Source of the DNA: Candidatus Roseilinea sp.
GTDB lineage: Bacteria; Chloroflexota; Anaerolineae; J036; Brachytrichaceae
Assembly (NCBI GenBank): GCA_025998955.1
Contig: AP024676.1
Coordinates: 434,001-498,000 of the forward strand
Direction of reading: 5' to 3'
Length of the DNA stretch: 64,000 bases
Under the pieces are notes generated by a model, which saw nothing but the letters and a program-made list of their open reading frames with translations, made no database searches and was not told where the DNA came from. Position numbers and translations under genes: made by a program. Positions 41,624 through 50,488 of the stretch are shown here, piece after piece. How positions within the stretch are numbered: the first letter of the stretch is position 1; each line of letters begins with the position of its first letter.

Positions 41624-43054
41624 ATGAAGCGATATTGGGTTCTGATCCCCTTGCTGATCGGCGCACCGGCAACGCCGCCGGCCGCTCCAGCCGCGCCGAT
41701 TGCTGCGCCGGTGCGCATCGTCAATGCCCCATACTTCGGTTCGGCGGGCACGGTCCAATTCGTCGAGGGCGCTATCTTCTGGTTTGGCCGCGTGACGCCC
41801 ACCGAGAACTACGCCGACGTGCGCATCGGTTACAACGACACGCACCTGTGGGTGTATGTCGCCACGTTCGATCAGTGGCTGTGGTATGACGAGACACCCT
41901 CCGCTGGCGACCTCGCTCAATGGGATGCCGTCACGCTCTTTCTCAAGACGGACGGCAATACGGGCGCGGCACCGGATACAAACGCGTATCGCTTCGTGGC
42001 GCAGCTCAGCGGCGATGCCGACGCGCGCTACCGGCTGGCCTTGCGCGGCAACGGGTCGGGCTGGCAGATGGCACCCATCGCGTTCGAAACGCAGCCCGGT
42101 TGGCGCGGCGATCGCTTGAATGACAACACCGACACCGGCGATCGCGGCTGGGCGATGACCTTCCGAGTTCCCTTCGCTGCGCTCGGCATCGCCGGGACGC
42201 CGCACGGTCAGCGCTGGGGCATCGCGATGCGCCTGCACGATCGCGACAGTGCCGCCGGTCCGGCGCTTGCCGACCAGTTCTGGCCCGAAGCGATGTCGCC
42301 CGACCAGCCGGCCACCTGGGCGCAGTTGCACTTCGGCCTGCCGACCTATGCGCCGCCGCCTGCGGCGCTGCGCGGTATCGCCACGGTGTATCACAAGTAT
42401 CGCGGTGCGAACGTGCCCGACGGCGCAGTGGGCGGCTACACCACCTGCGGCGATGGCATGGACTTCTGGACGGCGTGGGGCCAGCGGGTCTACTACACCT
42501 TCCCCAACTCGAACGACGAGTATGGCGACTTCAACATCCAGAATCAGGCCGACATCGCCGATTGGCCGTGCTTCTCGAAGTACTACGTGACCTTCCCATT
42601 GCCAGCGCTGCCGCCCGGCGCGATCGTGGTCTCGGCGACGCTCACCCTGCACCTGTTCGGCGGCGCCGGCGATCCCAACCAGCGTCCCGACTCGCTCATC
42701 CAGGTGCTCACGGTCAACGAGGATTGGAACGAGGCGACGCTGAACTGGAACAACGCGCCGCTGGCCCTGGAGAACGTTAGCCGGACGTGGGTGCAGCCGG
42801 TGCGCGGCAACGTGAACTTCCCCGGCATTCCCTATCGCTGGGACGTGAGCTACGCCGCGGCAAAGGCCTATGCCACCGGCCAGCCGCTGCGCTTGGCGAT
42901 GTATTCTGCCGACAGCGAGTATCACACCGGCAAGTACTTCGTCTCGTCGGACACGGGCGATTGGAACGAAGCGGGCCGGCCGCGCCTGGACATCGCCTAC
43001 GGCGAGGCGATCAGCGTCAGCGCGCGTGCCTTCGTGCCGCTGGTGCGCCGCTGA
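41624..43054 (+). CDS. Secreted protein with DOMON/CBM9-like and DNRLRE domains and C-terminal PLVRR tail
   Basis: A 476-residue exported protein. The signal peptide (MKRYWVLIPLLIGAPA) is followed by a beta-sandwich of the CBM9/DOMON-like kind (about 30-240; DVRIGYNDTHLWVYVATFDQW, WDAVTLFLKTDG, WAMTFRVPFAALGI). A DNRLRE-type domain follows (about 260-465; KYYVTFPLPALPPGAIVVSATLTLHLF, NEDWNEATLNWNNAP, YSADSEYHTGKYF). These are carbohydrate-binding or adhesive modules. The last residues RAFVPLVRR match the tails of the beta-helix protein at 4084 and the subtilase at 5896. The protein probably binds surface or environmental polysaccharide; substrate unknown. Confidence 0.8.
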   Translation: MKRYWVLIPLLIGAPATPPAAPAAPIAAPVRIVNAPYFGSAGTVQFVEGAIFWFGRVTPTENYADVRIGYNDTHLWVYVATFDQWLWYDETPSAGDLAQWDAVTLFLKTDGNTGAAPDTNAYRFVAQLSGDADARYRLALRGNGSGWQMAPIAFETQPGWRGDRLNDNTDTGDRGWAMTFRVPFAALGIAGTPHGQRWGIAMRLHDRDSAAGPALADQFWPEAMSPDQPATWAQLHFGLPTYAPPPAALRGIATVYHKYRGANVPDGAVGGYTTCGDGMDFWTAWGQRVYYTFPNSNDEYGDFNIQNQADIADWPCFSKYYVTFPLPALPPGAIVVSATLTLHLFGGAGDPNQRPDSLIQVLTVNEDWNEATLNWNNAPLALENVSRTWVQPVRGNVNFPGIPYRWDVSYAAAKAYATGQPLRLAMYSADSEYHTGKYFVSSDTGDWNEAGRPRLDIAYGEAISVSARAFVPLVRR

Positions 43055-43056
43055 AC

Positions 43057-43875
43057 TCAGCCGAACAGCGCGCGCACGGCAGCCAGCGCCTCGGCCTCGC
43101 TGGTCGAAGGGTAGAACTCCAGGCCGATCTTGCCGTCGAAGCCCAGCCAGCGCAGCTCGCGCGCGATGCCGGCGAAGTTGATCTCGCCGGTGCCCGGCTC
43201 CTGGCGTGTGGGCACGTCGCCGATGTGCACGCTGTCGTAAAGCCCCCAATAGTCGCGCAGCCCCTGGATCAAGTTGCCGGCGCTGCGCTGCTGGTGGTAG
43301 CAGTCGAACGCCAGACGAAGCTGGGGATGGGCAATGCGCCGCACCACGTCGGCGGCCAGCTCGTGCGTGCTGACGGTGACGCCGCCGTGCAGGTGATACG
43401 TGTTCAGCGCCTCGAACCACACCACGATGGGCGTCTTCTCGACCAGCGCCATCACCCGCGCCGCGCCGTCCAGCAGGTTGGCATACTTCTGCTGGGGGGT
43501 GTAGTCGCGCGCGGGCGGCTTCACCCGGCCCTGGATGTGCGGCAGCCGGGCGTCGGACGCCGGGTTGATCTGCTCGCTGAACATGAACAGATGCCGGACG
43601 CCCCAGCGCTGCGCGCGTTCGAGCGACTCGGCCCAGGCGTCAAGGCACAAGGGCAAGTCGTGCGCGTCGGTGAGCGAGCCGCCGGCTTCGTCGAAGGTCG
43701 AGTTGATGATGCAGCCGTGCGCGCGACAGGCTGCGGCCAACTCATCCATCAGCGCGCCTTTGCTGCGCCACGCCCACACGTCGAGGTGACGGATGCCCAG
43801 CGCGGCGAACCGCGCTGCGCGCTCGGGCAGCGGTGAGTCAAGGAACCAGAAGTCGGCGTAGCCAGTGTAGAGCAC
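43057..43875 (-). CDS. Sugar phosphate isomerase/epimerase, hydroxypyruvate isomerase-like TIM barrel
   Basis: A 272-residue xylose isomerase-like TIM-barrel protein. The metal-binding residues are in the strands VVWFEALNTYHL, LRLAFDCYHQQRSAGN, SVHIGDVPTRQEPGTGEINF and KIGLEFYPS, in the order typical of hydroxypyruvate isomerase and related ketose epimerases. No signal peptide. The stop is three bases from the stop of the convergent secreted-protein gene. The substrate cannot be predicted beyond a small keto-sugar or hydroxy acid. Confidence 0.85.
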   Translation of the reverse strand: MLYTGYADFWFLDSPLPERAARFAALGIRHLDVWAWRSKGALMDELAAACRAHGCIINSTFDEAGGSLTDAHDLPLCLDAWAESLERAQRWGVRHLFMFSEQINPASDARLPHIQGRVKPPARDYTPQQKYANLLDGAARVMALVEKTPIVVWFEALNTYHLHGGVTVSTHELAADVVRRIAHPQLRLAFDCYHQQRSAGNLIQGLRDYWGLYDSVHIGDVPTRQEPGTGEINFAGIARELRWLGFDGKIGLEFYPSTSEAEALAAVRALFG

Positions 43876-43935
43876 AGCGTTGGGACGACGGCAAGTTTAG
43901 GGCGCGGGCAAACAGAGGACAAACCTACGGTTGAT

Positions 43936-46320
43936 CTATCGCGAACAGCGTCTCAGCGCAACCTCGCCGATCCTCACCCCGCCGTCCGGTGTGCGCGCCG
44001 GCGATTCATTCACCGGTAGGCGCATGCCGGTCTGTGGATCGTATAGGCCGACGACGATGGCGTATGCGCCCGGCGCAATCTCGGCCGGGAGGGTGACCGC
44101 GTGACCGTCGGGGATCACTTCGCCGGGCGACCAGACCGATGTCGGATAGCTGCCGTTACGCGGTTGTCCATCGTGCTGCGCGATGACGTTGCCGGTGGCA
44201 TCGCGCAGGTGAACGAAGGCGCTGTAGTCCGTCGTGACCGGTTCGCCCCCGTGCCAGTGAACCGTGATGGTCGTCGTCGCGCCGATGCACCCTGCGATCG
44301 GTTGCCGAAGCAACTCGACGCCGAAGCCGCCGCTCAGCGGCGCGACTTGCGCATCCGCGGACGGCGCTTCGCCGAGCGGCACTTTGATCCGGCCGGCGAT
44401 CACTTCGCGGTCGCCGTCCAGCCAGCGCACGCTGATGTCATAGGCGCCCTTGCGCGCGTCAGGGTAGGGCATGATCGGGAAGTCGTACCAGGCTTCTTCG
44501 CCCGGCCGGAACAGGTCGGTATGGATCACGCGCGAGCGCACCGGCAAGCCGTCGCCGCGCTGCACTACGATGGGCTGCACGCGCAGCTCGCGGTTACCCA
44601 TCGGCTCGCCGGCCTTCAAGCGCACACTTACGATGAGCGGCGTCGTCGTCACCACCTCGCGTGCGCTGACGGCGATGCCGGTCACCTGCCAACCTTGGCC
44701 GAGGTCGTGCACGCCCGCATCGAGCGTGAGCGCCGGCGTGATCGGCGGCGCGACGCGCTGCCACACCGTCATCGGCGAGCCCCAGAAGCGCACATCGGTG
44801 AAGGTGGCGACCGGCGTGTAGATGGCGCGAAACCAGTCGTCTTCCTGTGGGTTGGCGTCGTAGAGCGAGTTGAAGTTCGTCAGCGCCAAGTAGTCGGGCT
44901 GGGTGCGAATCAGGCCGCCGACGAAATCGCCGCGCCGGATGGCGCTCGATCGCGACGGCTGCACCAGCCCCAGAAAGTCGTTGGCCGGCCGCCGGGCGTA
45001 ATAGCTCATCACGCCCAACTCGGTCATGCCGATCGTCGCGCCGGGCGGTGTATTGGTGTTCAGCCATCGTCCGACGCGCTCGTAGATGTCCACCTTCGTC
45101 TCCGGCAGCGCCTTGGAGACCACCTCGGCCGGGTCGGGTGGGGTCGCGCCCTGTAGCACGCGGATGATGTTCAGATTGCCGATCAGCAGCGGGATGACGG
45201 CCAGCGTCGTCAGCAGTTGCATCGTCCAACGTGGATGCGTCGTGGTCGAAGCCACCCAATCTATGCCGATGGCGATCAACCCGGCCAGGCCGGGGACGAT
45301 CGGCGCGTAGTACCACACATACGGCGCGACGCCCAACACGGAATAGCCGGCGAAGTGCAAGGCCGCCCAGGCGATCGGCATGATGAACGGCGCGCGATGC
45401 AGCCACTGCCATCCCTGCTTGCGCGCCGACTCGACGCTCAGCCAGGCAGCGCGATAGGCGCCCAGGCCGGCGACGATGGGTATGAAGATGAACAGCGCCG
45501 ACTGTTGCAGATACGCTTGGATCAGCAGCAAAGCGCCTTCGGGGAAAGTCGTGCCGGGATAGAAGCCTGTCAACCCCGAAGCAGCCTGGGCCGACTTCGC
45601 CTGCAGCGTGGTGGGGATGGGTGAGCCGAATTGCGCAATCAAGAAGATGGCTAGCGGCGCATAGACCAGCGCCGCAACGGCGAGCAATCTCACGGCCGGG
45701 CGGATGACTGCGAGCAGCGCGCGCCAGCTGCTCTCCCAGCGCGCGTCGAAGTCCAGCGCGAACAGCGCGCACAAGCCGACGACGATCGCGCCGTCGCCGC
45801 GCAGCCCCATGCCGAGGCCGGCCAGCAGCCCGGCCAGCGCCGGCTTGCGGGCATCTACGCACACGAATGCCCACAGGGTGGCGGCCATGAACAACGGCGT
45901 CTCGAATCCTACCGTCAACCACAGCAATGGACAGATCAGGCATACCAGTCCGGCGACGAAGCCGAGCGCGTCCTCGCCGCGCCGCCAACCCATCACGCAC
46001 AACGCGCACGCCGCGGCGATCAATCCGCCGGCCCCAAGCGCGTGGCTGACCGCCGGAATATCCAGCCCCAGCACCGCCGGCAAGGCCAACAACAACGCAT
46101 AGAGCGGCGCGGTCGTGATGAGCGCGTTCTCGGTGGCGCCGGGATTGAACGTGAATCCCAGGCCGCGCGCCAGGTTGTCGGCGAAGCGGTAGGTAATGAA
46201 CGGATCGTCGAAGCGGAGGCTGCGGGTGAACACACCCAGCACCAGCCCGACGAAGATCAGCGCGAGCAATGCCAACGGCAGATTGCGGCTGCGCGGCTTG
46301 ATGGCCTTCGTCGCGATCAC
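43936..46320 (-). CDS. Membrane glycosyltransferase of the GT39/ArnT-like type
   Basis: A 794-residue protein with about 10-12 membrane helices (residues 15-400) and a long C-terminal soluble, beta-rich region. The catalytic-loop signature follows the first helix: RFDDPFITYRFADNLARGLGFTFNPG, with the paired Asp typical of polyprenyl-phosphate-sugar-dependent transferases. The GFETPLFMAATLWAF, GLGMGLRGDGAIVVG and YYAPIVPGLAGLIAIG blocks are as in Chloroflexota homologues. It should transfer a sugar from a lipid carrier to proteins or lipids on the outer side of the membrane. The C-terminal part (WDGD-like, PLSGGFGVELL, TVHWHGGEPVTTDYSAFVHLRD) resembles beta-sandwich domains. It lies 6 bp downstream of the SDR gene. 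Confidence 0.82.
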   Translation of the reverse strand: MIATKAIKPRSRNLPLALLALIFVGLVLGVFTRSLRFDDPFITYRFADNLARGLGFTFNPGATENALITTAPLYALLLALPAVLGLDIPAVSHALGAGGLIAAACALCVMGWRRGEDALGFVAGLVCLICPLLWLTVGFETPLFMAATLWAFVCVDARKPALAGLLAGLGMGLRGDGAIVVGLCALFALDFDARWESSWRALLAVIRPAVRLLAVAALVYAPLAIFLIAQFGSPIPTTLQAKSAQAASGLTGFYPGTTFPEGALLLIQAYLQQSALFIFIPIVAGLGAYRAAWLSVESARKQGWQWLHRAPFIMPIAWAALHFAGYSVLGVAPYVWYYAPIVPGLAGLIAIGIDWVASTTTHPRWTMQLLTTLAVIPLLIGNLNIIRVLQGATPPDPAEVVSKALPETKVDIYERVGRWLNTNTPPGATIGMTELGVMSYYARRPANDFLGLVQPSRSSAIRRGDFVGGLIRTQPDYLALTNFNSLYDANPQEDDWFRAIYTPVATFTDVRFWGSPMTVWQRVAPPITPALTLDAGVHDLGQGWQVTGIAVSAREVVTTTPLIVSVRLKAGEPMGNRELRVQPIVVQRGDGLPVRSRVIHTDLFRPGEEAWYDFPIMPYPDARKGAYDISVRWLDGDREVIAGRIKVPLGEAPSADAQVAPLSGGFGVELLRQPIAGCIGATTTITVHWHGGEPVTTDYSAFVHLRDATGNVIAQHDGQPRNGSYPTSVWSPGEVIPDGHAVTLPAEIAPGAYAIVVGLYDPQTGMRLPVNESPARTPDGGVRIGEVALRRCSR

Positions 46321-46326
46321 GGCGTC

Positions 46327-47124
46327 TCAAACGACGATCTCGCCGCCGTCCACCTCGATGGACTGGCCGGTGACGTAGCTGGCGTCGGTCGAAGCGAGGA
46401 AGGCAACCACGCTGGCCACCTCTTCCGGTGTGCCCAGCCGGCCCATGGGGATTTGCTCGGCCTTGCGGGCGATGTGTGTGCCAATCGGCCAGCCTTCGTT
46501 GCGGCAGATTTCGGCATCCACTGTGCGCAGCATGTCGGTGAGGATGGAGCCCGGACACACCGCATTCACCGTCACGCCGAACGGCGCCAAGTCCATCGCC
46601 GTTGCACGGGTCAGGCCGATCACCGCGGCCTTGTTGCTGCAGTAGGCCACGCTGTTTTTGAAGCCGGTGCGCCCGGCGATGCTGCTCATATTGATGATGC
46701 GGCCGTAGCGTTGTTGCTTCATCCGCGGCGCAACGGCCTTCGTGCATACGAAGACGCCGGTATAGTTCACCTCGAGCATCAAGTTCCATTCGTCCATGTC
46801 GAGTTGTTCAAGTGGCGTGCCGCGGTAGATGCCGGCGTTATTCACCCAGACATCCACGCGGCCGAACGCATCGCAGATGTCGGATACGGCTTGCTGCATC
46901 GCGTCATGGTCGGCCACGTTCGCGCTGATTGCCAGCGTTTCCACGTTGTAGGTGCGTCCAAGCCGCGCCGCAAGCTGTTCGCATTTCTCACACTGCAGGT
47001 CAATGATAACCACCCGGGCGCCCTCGCCGGCGAAGCGCCGCGCAAACGCTTCGCCCAGCCCCTGCGCGCCGCCGGTGATCACCGCGACTTGATCCTTGAA
47101 GCGCATCCATCGTGTGTCGGTCAT
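46327..47124 (-). CDS. Short-chain dehydrogenase/reductase
   Basis: A 265-residue classical SDR. The cofactor motif is VITGGAQGLGEAFARRF, followed by VVIIDLQ (Asp suggests NAD preference), NVADHDAMQ, VDVWVNNAGIYRG, the catalytic Ser in INMSSIAGRTG, and Tyr/Lys in YCSNKAAV. The C-terminal DASYVTGQSIEVDGGEIVV is standard. The ATG at 47124 (MTDTRWMRF) is preferred to GTG at 47145. Likely a polyol or 3-oxoacyl reductase; sequence alone does not decide. It precedes the membrane glycosyltransferase gene on the same strand. Confidence 0.92.
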   Translation of the reverse strand: MTDTRWMRFKDQVAVITGGAQGLGEAFARRFAGEGARVVIIDLQCEKCEQLAARLGRTYNVETLAISANVADHDAMQQAVSDICDAFGRVDVWVNNAGIYRGTPLEQLDMDEWNLMLEVNYTGVFVCTKAVAPRMKQQRYGRIINMSSIAGRTGFKNSVAYCSNKAAVIGLTRATAMDLAPFGVTVNAVCPGSILTDMLRTVDAEICRNEGWPIGTHIARKAEQIPMGRLGTPEEVASVVAFLASTDASYVTGQSIEVDGGEIVV

Positions 47125-47235
47125 GGGTTGAGTGTCGAGTGTCACGTGTTGCCTATCACGTAAAGCTTAAGACGCAAGACGTAAGACGCACCCATCTCTC
47201 CTCGTGCGTCTTGCGTCTCTCGTCATTCGTGCACA
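47125..47235. repeat. Stuttering AAGACGCA-type repeat between the SEDS gene and the SDR
   Basis: Three drifting copies of AAGACGCA/AAGACGTA (about 47168-47190) are followed after a short CT-rich spacer by their complement GTGCGTCTTGCGTCTC (about 47206-47221), so the region can fold into a stem of about 14 bp. The word AAGACGCA also occurs between bchI and bchD (60784-60791). Confidence 0.6.
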
Positions 47236-49656
47236 TCATTCTCGTTCCAGCATGGCAATCGCATCGCGTAGGGCAGGATGGTCGCGCATCGGCATTTCCA
47301 GCGCCAGCACGATCACCAGGTCGCCGGCGGTGCGCGCATGCCATCCAACGAACCGATTATCCGCAATTTGCGCGAAGCCGCGAAACGGGCGAACGGTGAC
47401 GTGTCCGACTGTCGGTGTCATGTCATGCCGCGCGGGTGAACCGGCGATCAGCGTCGGCGTCACCGGCCGGCCCGCAACCAGCGCAGCGAGGCTGGTCGCA
47501 ACACGCAGTGGCGTCACACGCAATTGCCCCTGGCCGATCGTCTCGCTGTAGGTCGTCGTCGCCGGGAGCGGCGTGGCTTCGTTCGGCAGCTCAAACGGCA
47601 CCGGCTTGTGCAGGTCTAGGGATGAAAGATGAGCGATGAAAGATGATTGATGATTGATGGTTAATGACTGAGAGTTTTTCGCCTCGATGAGCCATTGCAA
47701 CAGCATCCCTGGCTGATACAAGCCCTGCGTGGCGCGGTTGACCAGCGGGGCGTCGGGGTCGGTGCGCAGGCGTTCCCAGTCTTGCTCCAACCGGTTCGGG
47801 TCGAACGTAGGCGCGCTGGCCAGCGCCAGCACTTCGCCGGTGCGCCAGTTCATCACGACGACCGCCCCGCGCGCGTTGGTCAGCGTTGGGCTGGCGCGCA
47901 GGGCAGCGACGGCGCGGCGCTGCCAGTTCGCGTCGAGCGTAGCAGTGATCGCGCTGCCGATGCGCGGGCGGTGCAGGAAGTCGTCCAGCCACGTCCGGCT
48001 GCCGCGCAGCGTCGCGTCGCCGAATGCCTCCAGCCCACCTACGCCATAGCGCTGGCTGTAGTAACCAACGGCCGGCGCGGCTTCCGGTAGCGGATAGCGC
48101 CGCTCATAGCGCATCGTTGCCAAGGCATAGGGAACACTGCAGGGCATGAGCGGCTGCGGCGCGCCGACGCATGACGAGTAGGCCAGCGGCATGCCATCGC
48201 GCGCGAAGATCGCGCCGCGGAAGGTCGCCAGCTCGGCCTCGACCAAGCGCGGGTTGTCTGCACGCGCGACCAGCTCGGCCCCGCGCGCGATGCTCCAGTA
48301 GCCCGTCCCGAGGGCGAGCGCAGCCAGCATACCGGCGCTGAGGCGCATCGCACGGCGGGCGGGCTGCCAGGCGTGTGGCGCCGCGGCTTGTTTTGTGCCG
48401 GCTGCGTCCGCCGACAGGCGGATAAGCAGGCCGACCATGAAGTAGCTCACCACCAGCGATGTGCCGCCATAGCTGATGAACGGGAGCGTCACGCCGGTGA
48501 GCGGCAACAGCCCGATGTTGCCGCCGACGATGATGGACACCTGCGTGGCCAGCGCCGCAGCGATGCCACCAGCCAGCAGCGACCCATAGCGATCGCCGGA
48601 TCGCAGGCCAATGCGCCAAGCGCGTAGGACGAGCGCCGCGAAGCCGGCCAGCGCAGCCAGCGCGCCGGCCAGCCCCAGTTCTTCACCGATCATCACGAAG
48701 GGGAAGTCGGTATGCACCGCCGGCACATAGTCGGGCCGGCCCTGATTGATGCCTTGGCCCAACACGCCTCCGCTGGCGAGTGCGATGAGCGATTGCACCA
48801 CTTGGAACGCGCTGCCCTGCGGGTCGGCCCAGGGATTCAACCAAACGCTCAGTCGTTGCGCCACGCGCGCCGAGAGGAAGTAGCCGGCGACGGCAGCGAT
48901 CCCCAGCGCGCCGATCAACCCAAGCGGCAAGCGCGCATCGCCAGTGGCCAGATACAGGATGAAGGCAAAGGTGATCAGCAGCAGTGATGCAGCGCCCAGG
49001 TCTTGCTGGACGGCGAGCATGGCCAGCGCGATCAGGCTCATCGCGATGGTCGGCGCTAGAGATTGAAGATCGGAGATTGGAGATTGATGTGGGGCATCAA
49101 TCTCCAATCTCCAATCTCTATGCCTGCCACGCTCGGCAAAGTAGGCGGCCAGGAAGGCGATCATCAGCAGCCGCAGCAGCTCCGAGGGCTGCACGAAGAA
49201 GCTGCCGATGTTCAGCCACAGGCGCGCGCCGGCGCCGGAGGGGTTCACGCCGAAGGCCAGCGATGCCAGCAGCAGCGCCAGCGCCGCGATCAGCCAGGTG
49301 TATTTGAATCGGCGCAGCCAACGCAGGCGGTCGCGCCGGCTACAGACGGCAAGCATGGCTGCGAATGCGACGACCAGCGCCAGGGTTTGCCGCTGCAAAA
49401 AGTTGGGTGCGGTGCGCGCGATGGACAGCAGGCCGAGGCCGGTGAGCATCACGGCGACCGGCAGGATGAAGCCATCGCGCGCCGGTGCAACGCGATCCAG
49501 CCACAGGTGCCCAACCATCGCCAGCGCGCTCAGTGCGCCGAGGGCGAGCAGCGGCGCAGAGTCGCCGCGCTGTAACGCCAGCGACGCCGCGCCTACCCAG
49601 CCGGGCAGCAACGCCAGGGCCAGCAGAACGGCCGGCGAAGGAGCTCGTGCGCACAC
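47236..49656 (-). CDS. Fusion of SEDS glycan polymerase (FtsW/RodA-like) with an inactive class B PBP domain
   Basis: An 806-residue protein. The N-terminal 440 residues are a SEDS polymerase with about ten helices; conserved blocks are GARLWLNIGSFFVQPSELLR, AVQQDLGAASLLL, AVHTDFPFVMIGEELGLAG (acidic catalytic residue) and FISYGGTSLVVSYFM. The rest is a penicillin-binding protein: RGAIFARDGMPLAYSS, ATLDANWQRRAVAAL, GAVVVMNWRTGEVLALASAPTFDPN. The SxxK serine and lysine are missing: the PGSxFK site reads PGMLLQ, and the KTG motif reads RTAG; only the SxN-like region ETIGQGQLRVTPL looks normal. So the protein can probably polymerise glycan but not crosslink. Two in-frame inserts of short repeats lie at 49,055-49,120 and 47,620-47,680. 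Start is GTG with TAGAAT 6 nt upstream. Confidence 0.85.
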   Translation of the reverse strand: MCARAPSPAVLLALALLPGWVGAASLALQRGDSAPLLALGALSALAMVGHLWLDRVAPARDGFILPVAVMLTGLGLLSIARTAPNFLQRQTLALVVAFAAMLAVCSRRDRLRWLRRFKYTWLIAALALLLASLAFGVNPSGAGARLWLNIGSFFVQPSELLRLLMIAFLAAYFAERGRHRDWRLEIDAPHQSPISDLQSLAPTIAMSLIALAMLAVQQDLGAASLLLITFAFILYLATGDARLPLGLIGALGIAAVAGYFLSARVAQRLSVWLNPWADPQGSAFQVVQSLIALASGGVLGQGINQGRPDYVPAVHTDFPFVMIGEELGLAGALAALAGFAALVLRAWRIGLRSGDRYGSLLAGGIAAALATQVSIIVGGNIGLLPLTGVTLPFISYGGTSLVVSYFMVGLLIRLSADAAGTKQAAAPHAWQPARRAMRLSAGMLAALALGTGYWSIARGAELVARADNPRLVEAELATFRGAIFARDGMPLAYSSCVGAPQPLMPCSVPYALATMRYERRYPLPEAAPAVGYYSQRYGVGGLEAFGDATLRGSRTWLDDFLHRPRIGSAITATLDANWQRRAVAALRASPTLTNARGAVVVMNWRTGEVLALASAPTFDPNRLEQDWERLRTDPDAPLVNRATQGLYQPGMLLQWLIEAKNSQSLTINHQSSFIAHLSSLDLHKPVPFELPNEATPLPATTTYSETIGQGQLRVTPLRVATSLAALVAGRPVTPTLIAGSPARHDMTPTVGHVTVRPFRGFAQIADNRFVGWHARTAGDLVIVLALEMPMRDHPALRDAIAMLERE
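47620..47680. repeat. In-frame short-word repeat inside the SEDS-PBP gene (second insert)
   Basis: Repeats of GATGAAAGATGA and GATTGATGATT occupy about 55 bp and encode the segment NSQSLTINHQSSFIAHLSS, which has no counterpart in PBPs. The reading frame is kept. Confidence 0.6.
49072..49112. repeat. Perfect 18-bp hairpin of GAGATTGG words inside the SEDS coding region (first insert)
   Basis: Arms 49072-49089 (GGAGATTGGAGATTGATG) and 49095-49112 are perfectly complementary, with a TGGGG loop. They encode a cytoplasmic-loop insert between RGRHRDW and LAPTIAMS. The same word occurs upstream of the FKBP gene. Confidence 0.75.
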
Positions 49657-49662
49657 GCGCCC

Positions 49663-49668
49663 ATTCTA
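49663..49668 (-). promoter_or_regulatory. Possible -10 box of the SEDS-PBP gene
   Basis: TAGAAT on the minus strand stands 6 nt before the GTG start at 49656; no ribosome binding site precedes the GTG. A leaderless transcript is possible. Confidence 0.35.
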
Positions 49669-49730
49669 TGCGCCGGGGCGTCGCCCGCGGCAATAAACGG
49701 ATATCGGCGGGCACACGGGCCTGTCCCTAC

Positions 49731-49760
49731 TTGACACACCTTGCGCGTTGCCTTTAGCAT
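49731..49760 (+). promoter_or_regulatory. Promoter of the NAD(P)-binding gene at 49771
   Basis: A consensus -35 TTGACA (49731-49736) and a TAGCAT -10 (49755-49760) are 18 bp apart, 10 nt before the ATG at 49771. There is no Shine-Dalgarno. Confidence 0.5.
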
Positions 49761-49770
49761 GCGCGCCGAT

Positions 49771-50433
49771 ATGGCAAACGAACTGGTGTTAGTGGTCGGC
49801 GCGTCGGGCCGCACCGGCCGGCGCGTGGTGAAGGCACTGCGCCGGCATGGCTTCCACGTGCGCGCGATGATTCGCGATGCATTGAAGCGTGATCTGGTCG
49901 AGGGCGACGGCGTAGAGGTGTTCGTAGGTGATGTGACCCGCGAAGAAGATGTGCGCAAGGCGCTGGACGGCGTGACCTACGTGGTGAGCGCACTGGGCAG
50001 CAAGGGCATGACCGATGCTGCGCACATCGAGCTAATCGAATACACGACGATCGCCGAGCTGGCGCAACTGGCGCAGGAAGCCGGCGTGCACCACTTTGTA
50101 TTGTGCTCCTCGATGGGTGTGGAGATCCCCGATATGATCCCACCGCTCGCGCCGATTTTGCGCCAGAAGCGGCGCGGCGAGCTGGCGCTGGAGGGCAGCG
50201 GTGTGCCGTTCACCATCGTGCGGCCGGGTGGGTTGACCGACGAGCCGGGTGGGGGCGGCGTGGCCATCGCGCGGACACTACACGGCTTCGGCATGATCTC
50301 GCGCGACGATGTGGCCGAAGTCATGGTGCAGGCGCTGTTGCAGCCCGAGGCGAAGAACAAGATCGTCGAGATCGTCAACGCGCCCGACGCCGGTCCGGCG
50401 GATCGGCCCGACCTGTTTGCCGATGTAGCGTAG
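49771..50433 (+). CDS. NAD(P)H-binding atypical SDR (NmrA/SDR-a5-like)
   Basis: A 220-residue Rossmann protein of the extended/atypical SDR group. The nucleotide motif LVLVVGASGRTGRRVVKAL at the N-terminus is followed by GDVTREEDVRKALDGVTYVVSALG, HFVLCSSMGVEIPD and the C-terminal ISRDDVAEVMVQALLQPEAKNKIVEI. The usual Tyr-Lys pair is not apparent, as in NmrA-like sensors and plant HCF173-like proteins. The ATG at 49771 (MANELVLVVG) is chosen because of the promoter just upstream; ATG at 49759 is possible. Function may be redox sensing or reduction of an unknown substrate. Confidence 0.85.
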   Translation: MANELVLVVGASGRTGRRVVKALRRHGFHVRAMIRDALKRDLVEGDGVEVFVGDVTREEDVRKALDGVTYVVSALGSKGMTDAAHIELIEYTTIAELAQLAQEAGVHHFVLCSSMGVEIPDMIPPLAPILRQKRRGELALEGSGVPFTIVRPGGLTDEPGGGGVAIARTLHGFGMISRDDVAEVMVQALLQPEAKNKIVEIVNAPDAGPADRPDLFADVA

Positions 50434-50488
50434 TGGCACAGATCGGCAACACGTGGCGCATGAGCGCGTTTTATGCTGTGGGCTCGAA

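Noticed and set aside
44594-46789. Minus-strand frame of 731 codons overlapping the glycosyltransferase and the SDR
   Set aside because: It runs out of phase through two real genes on the same strand and is Arg-rich without motifs.
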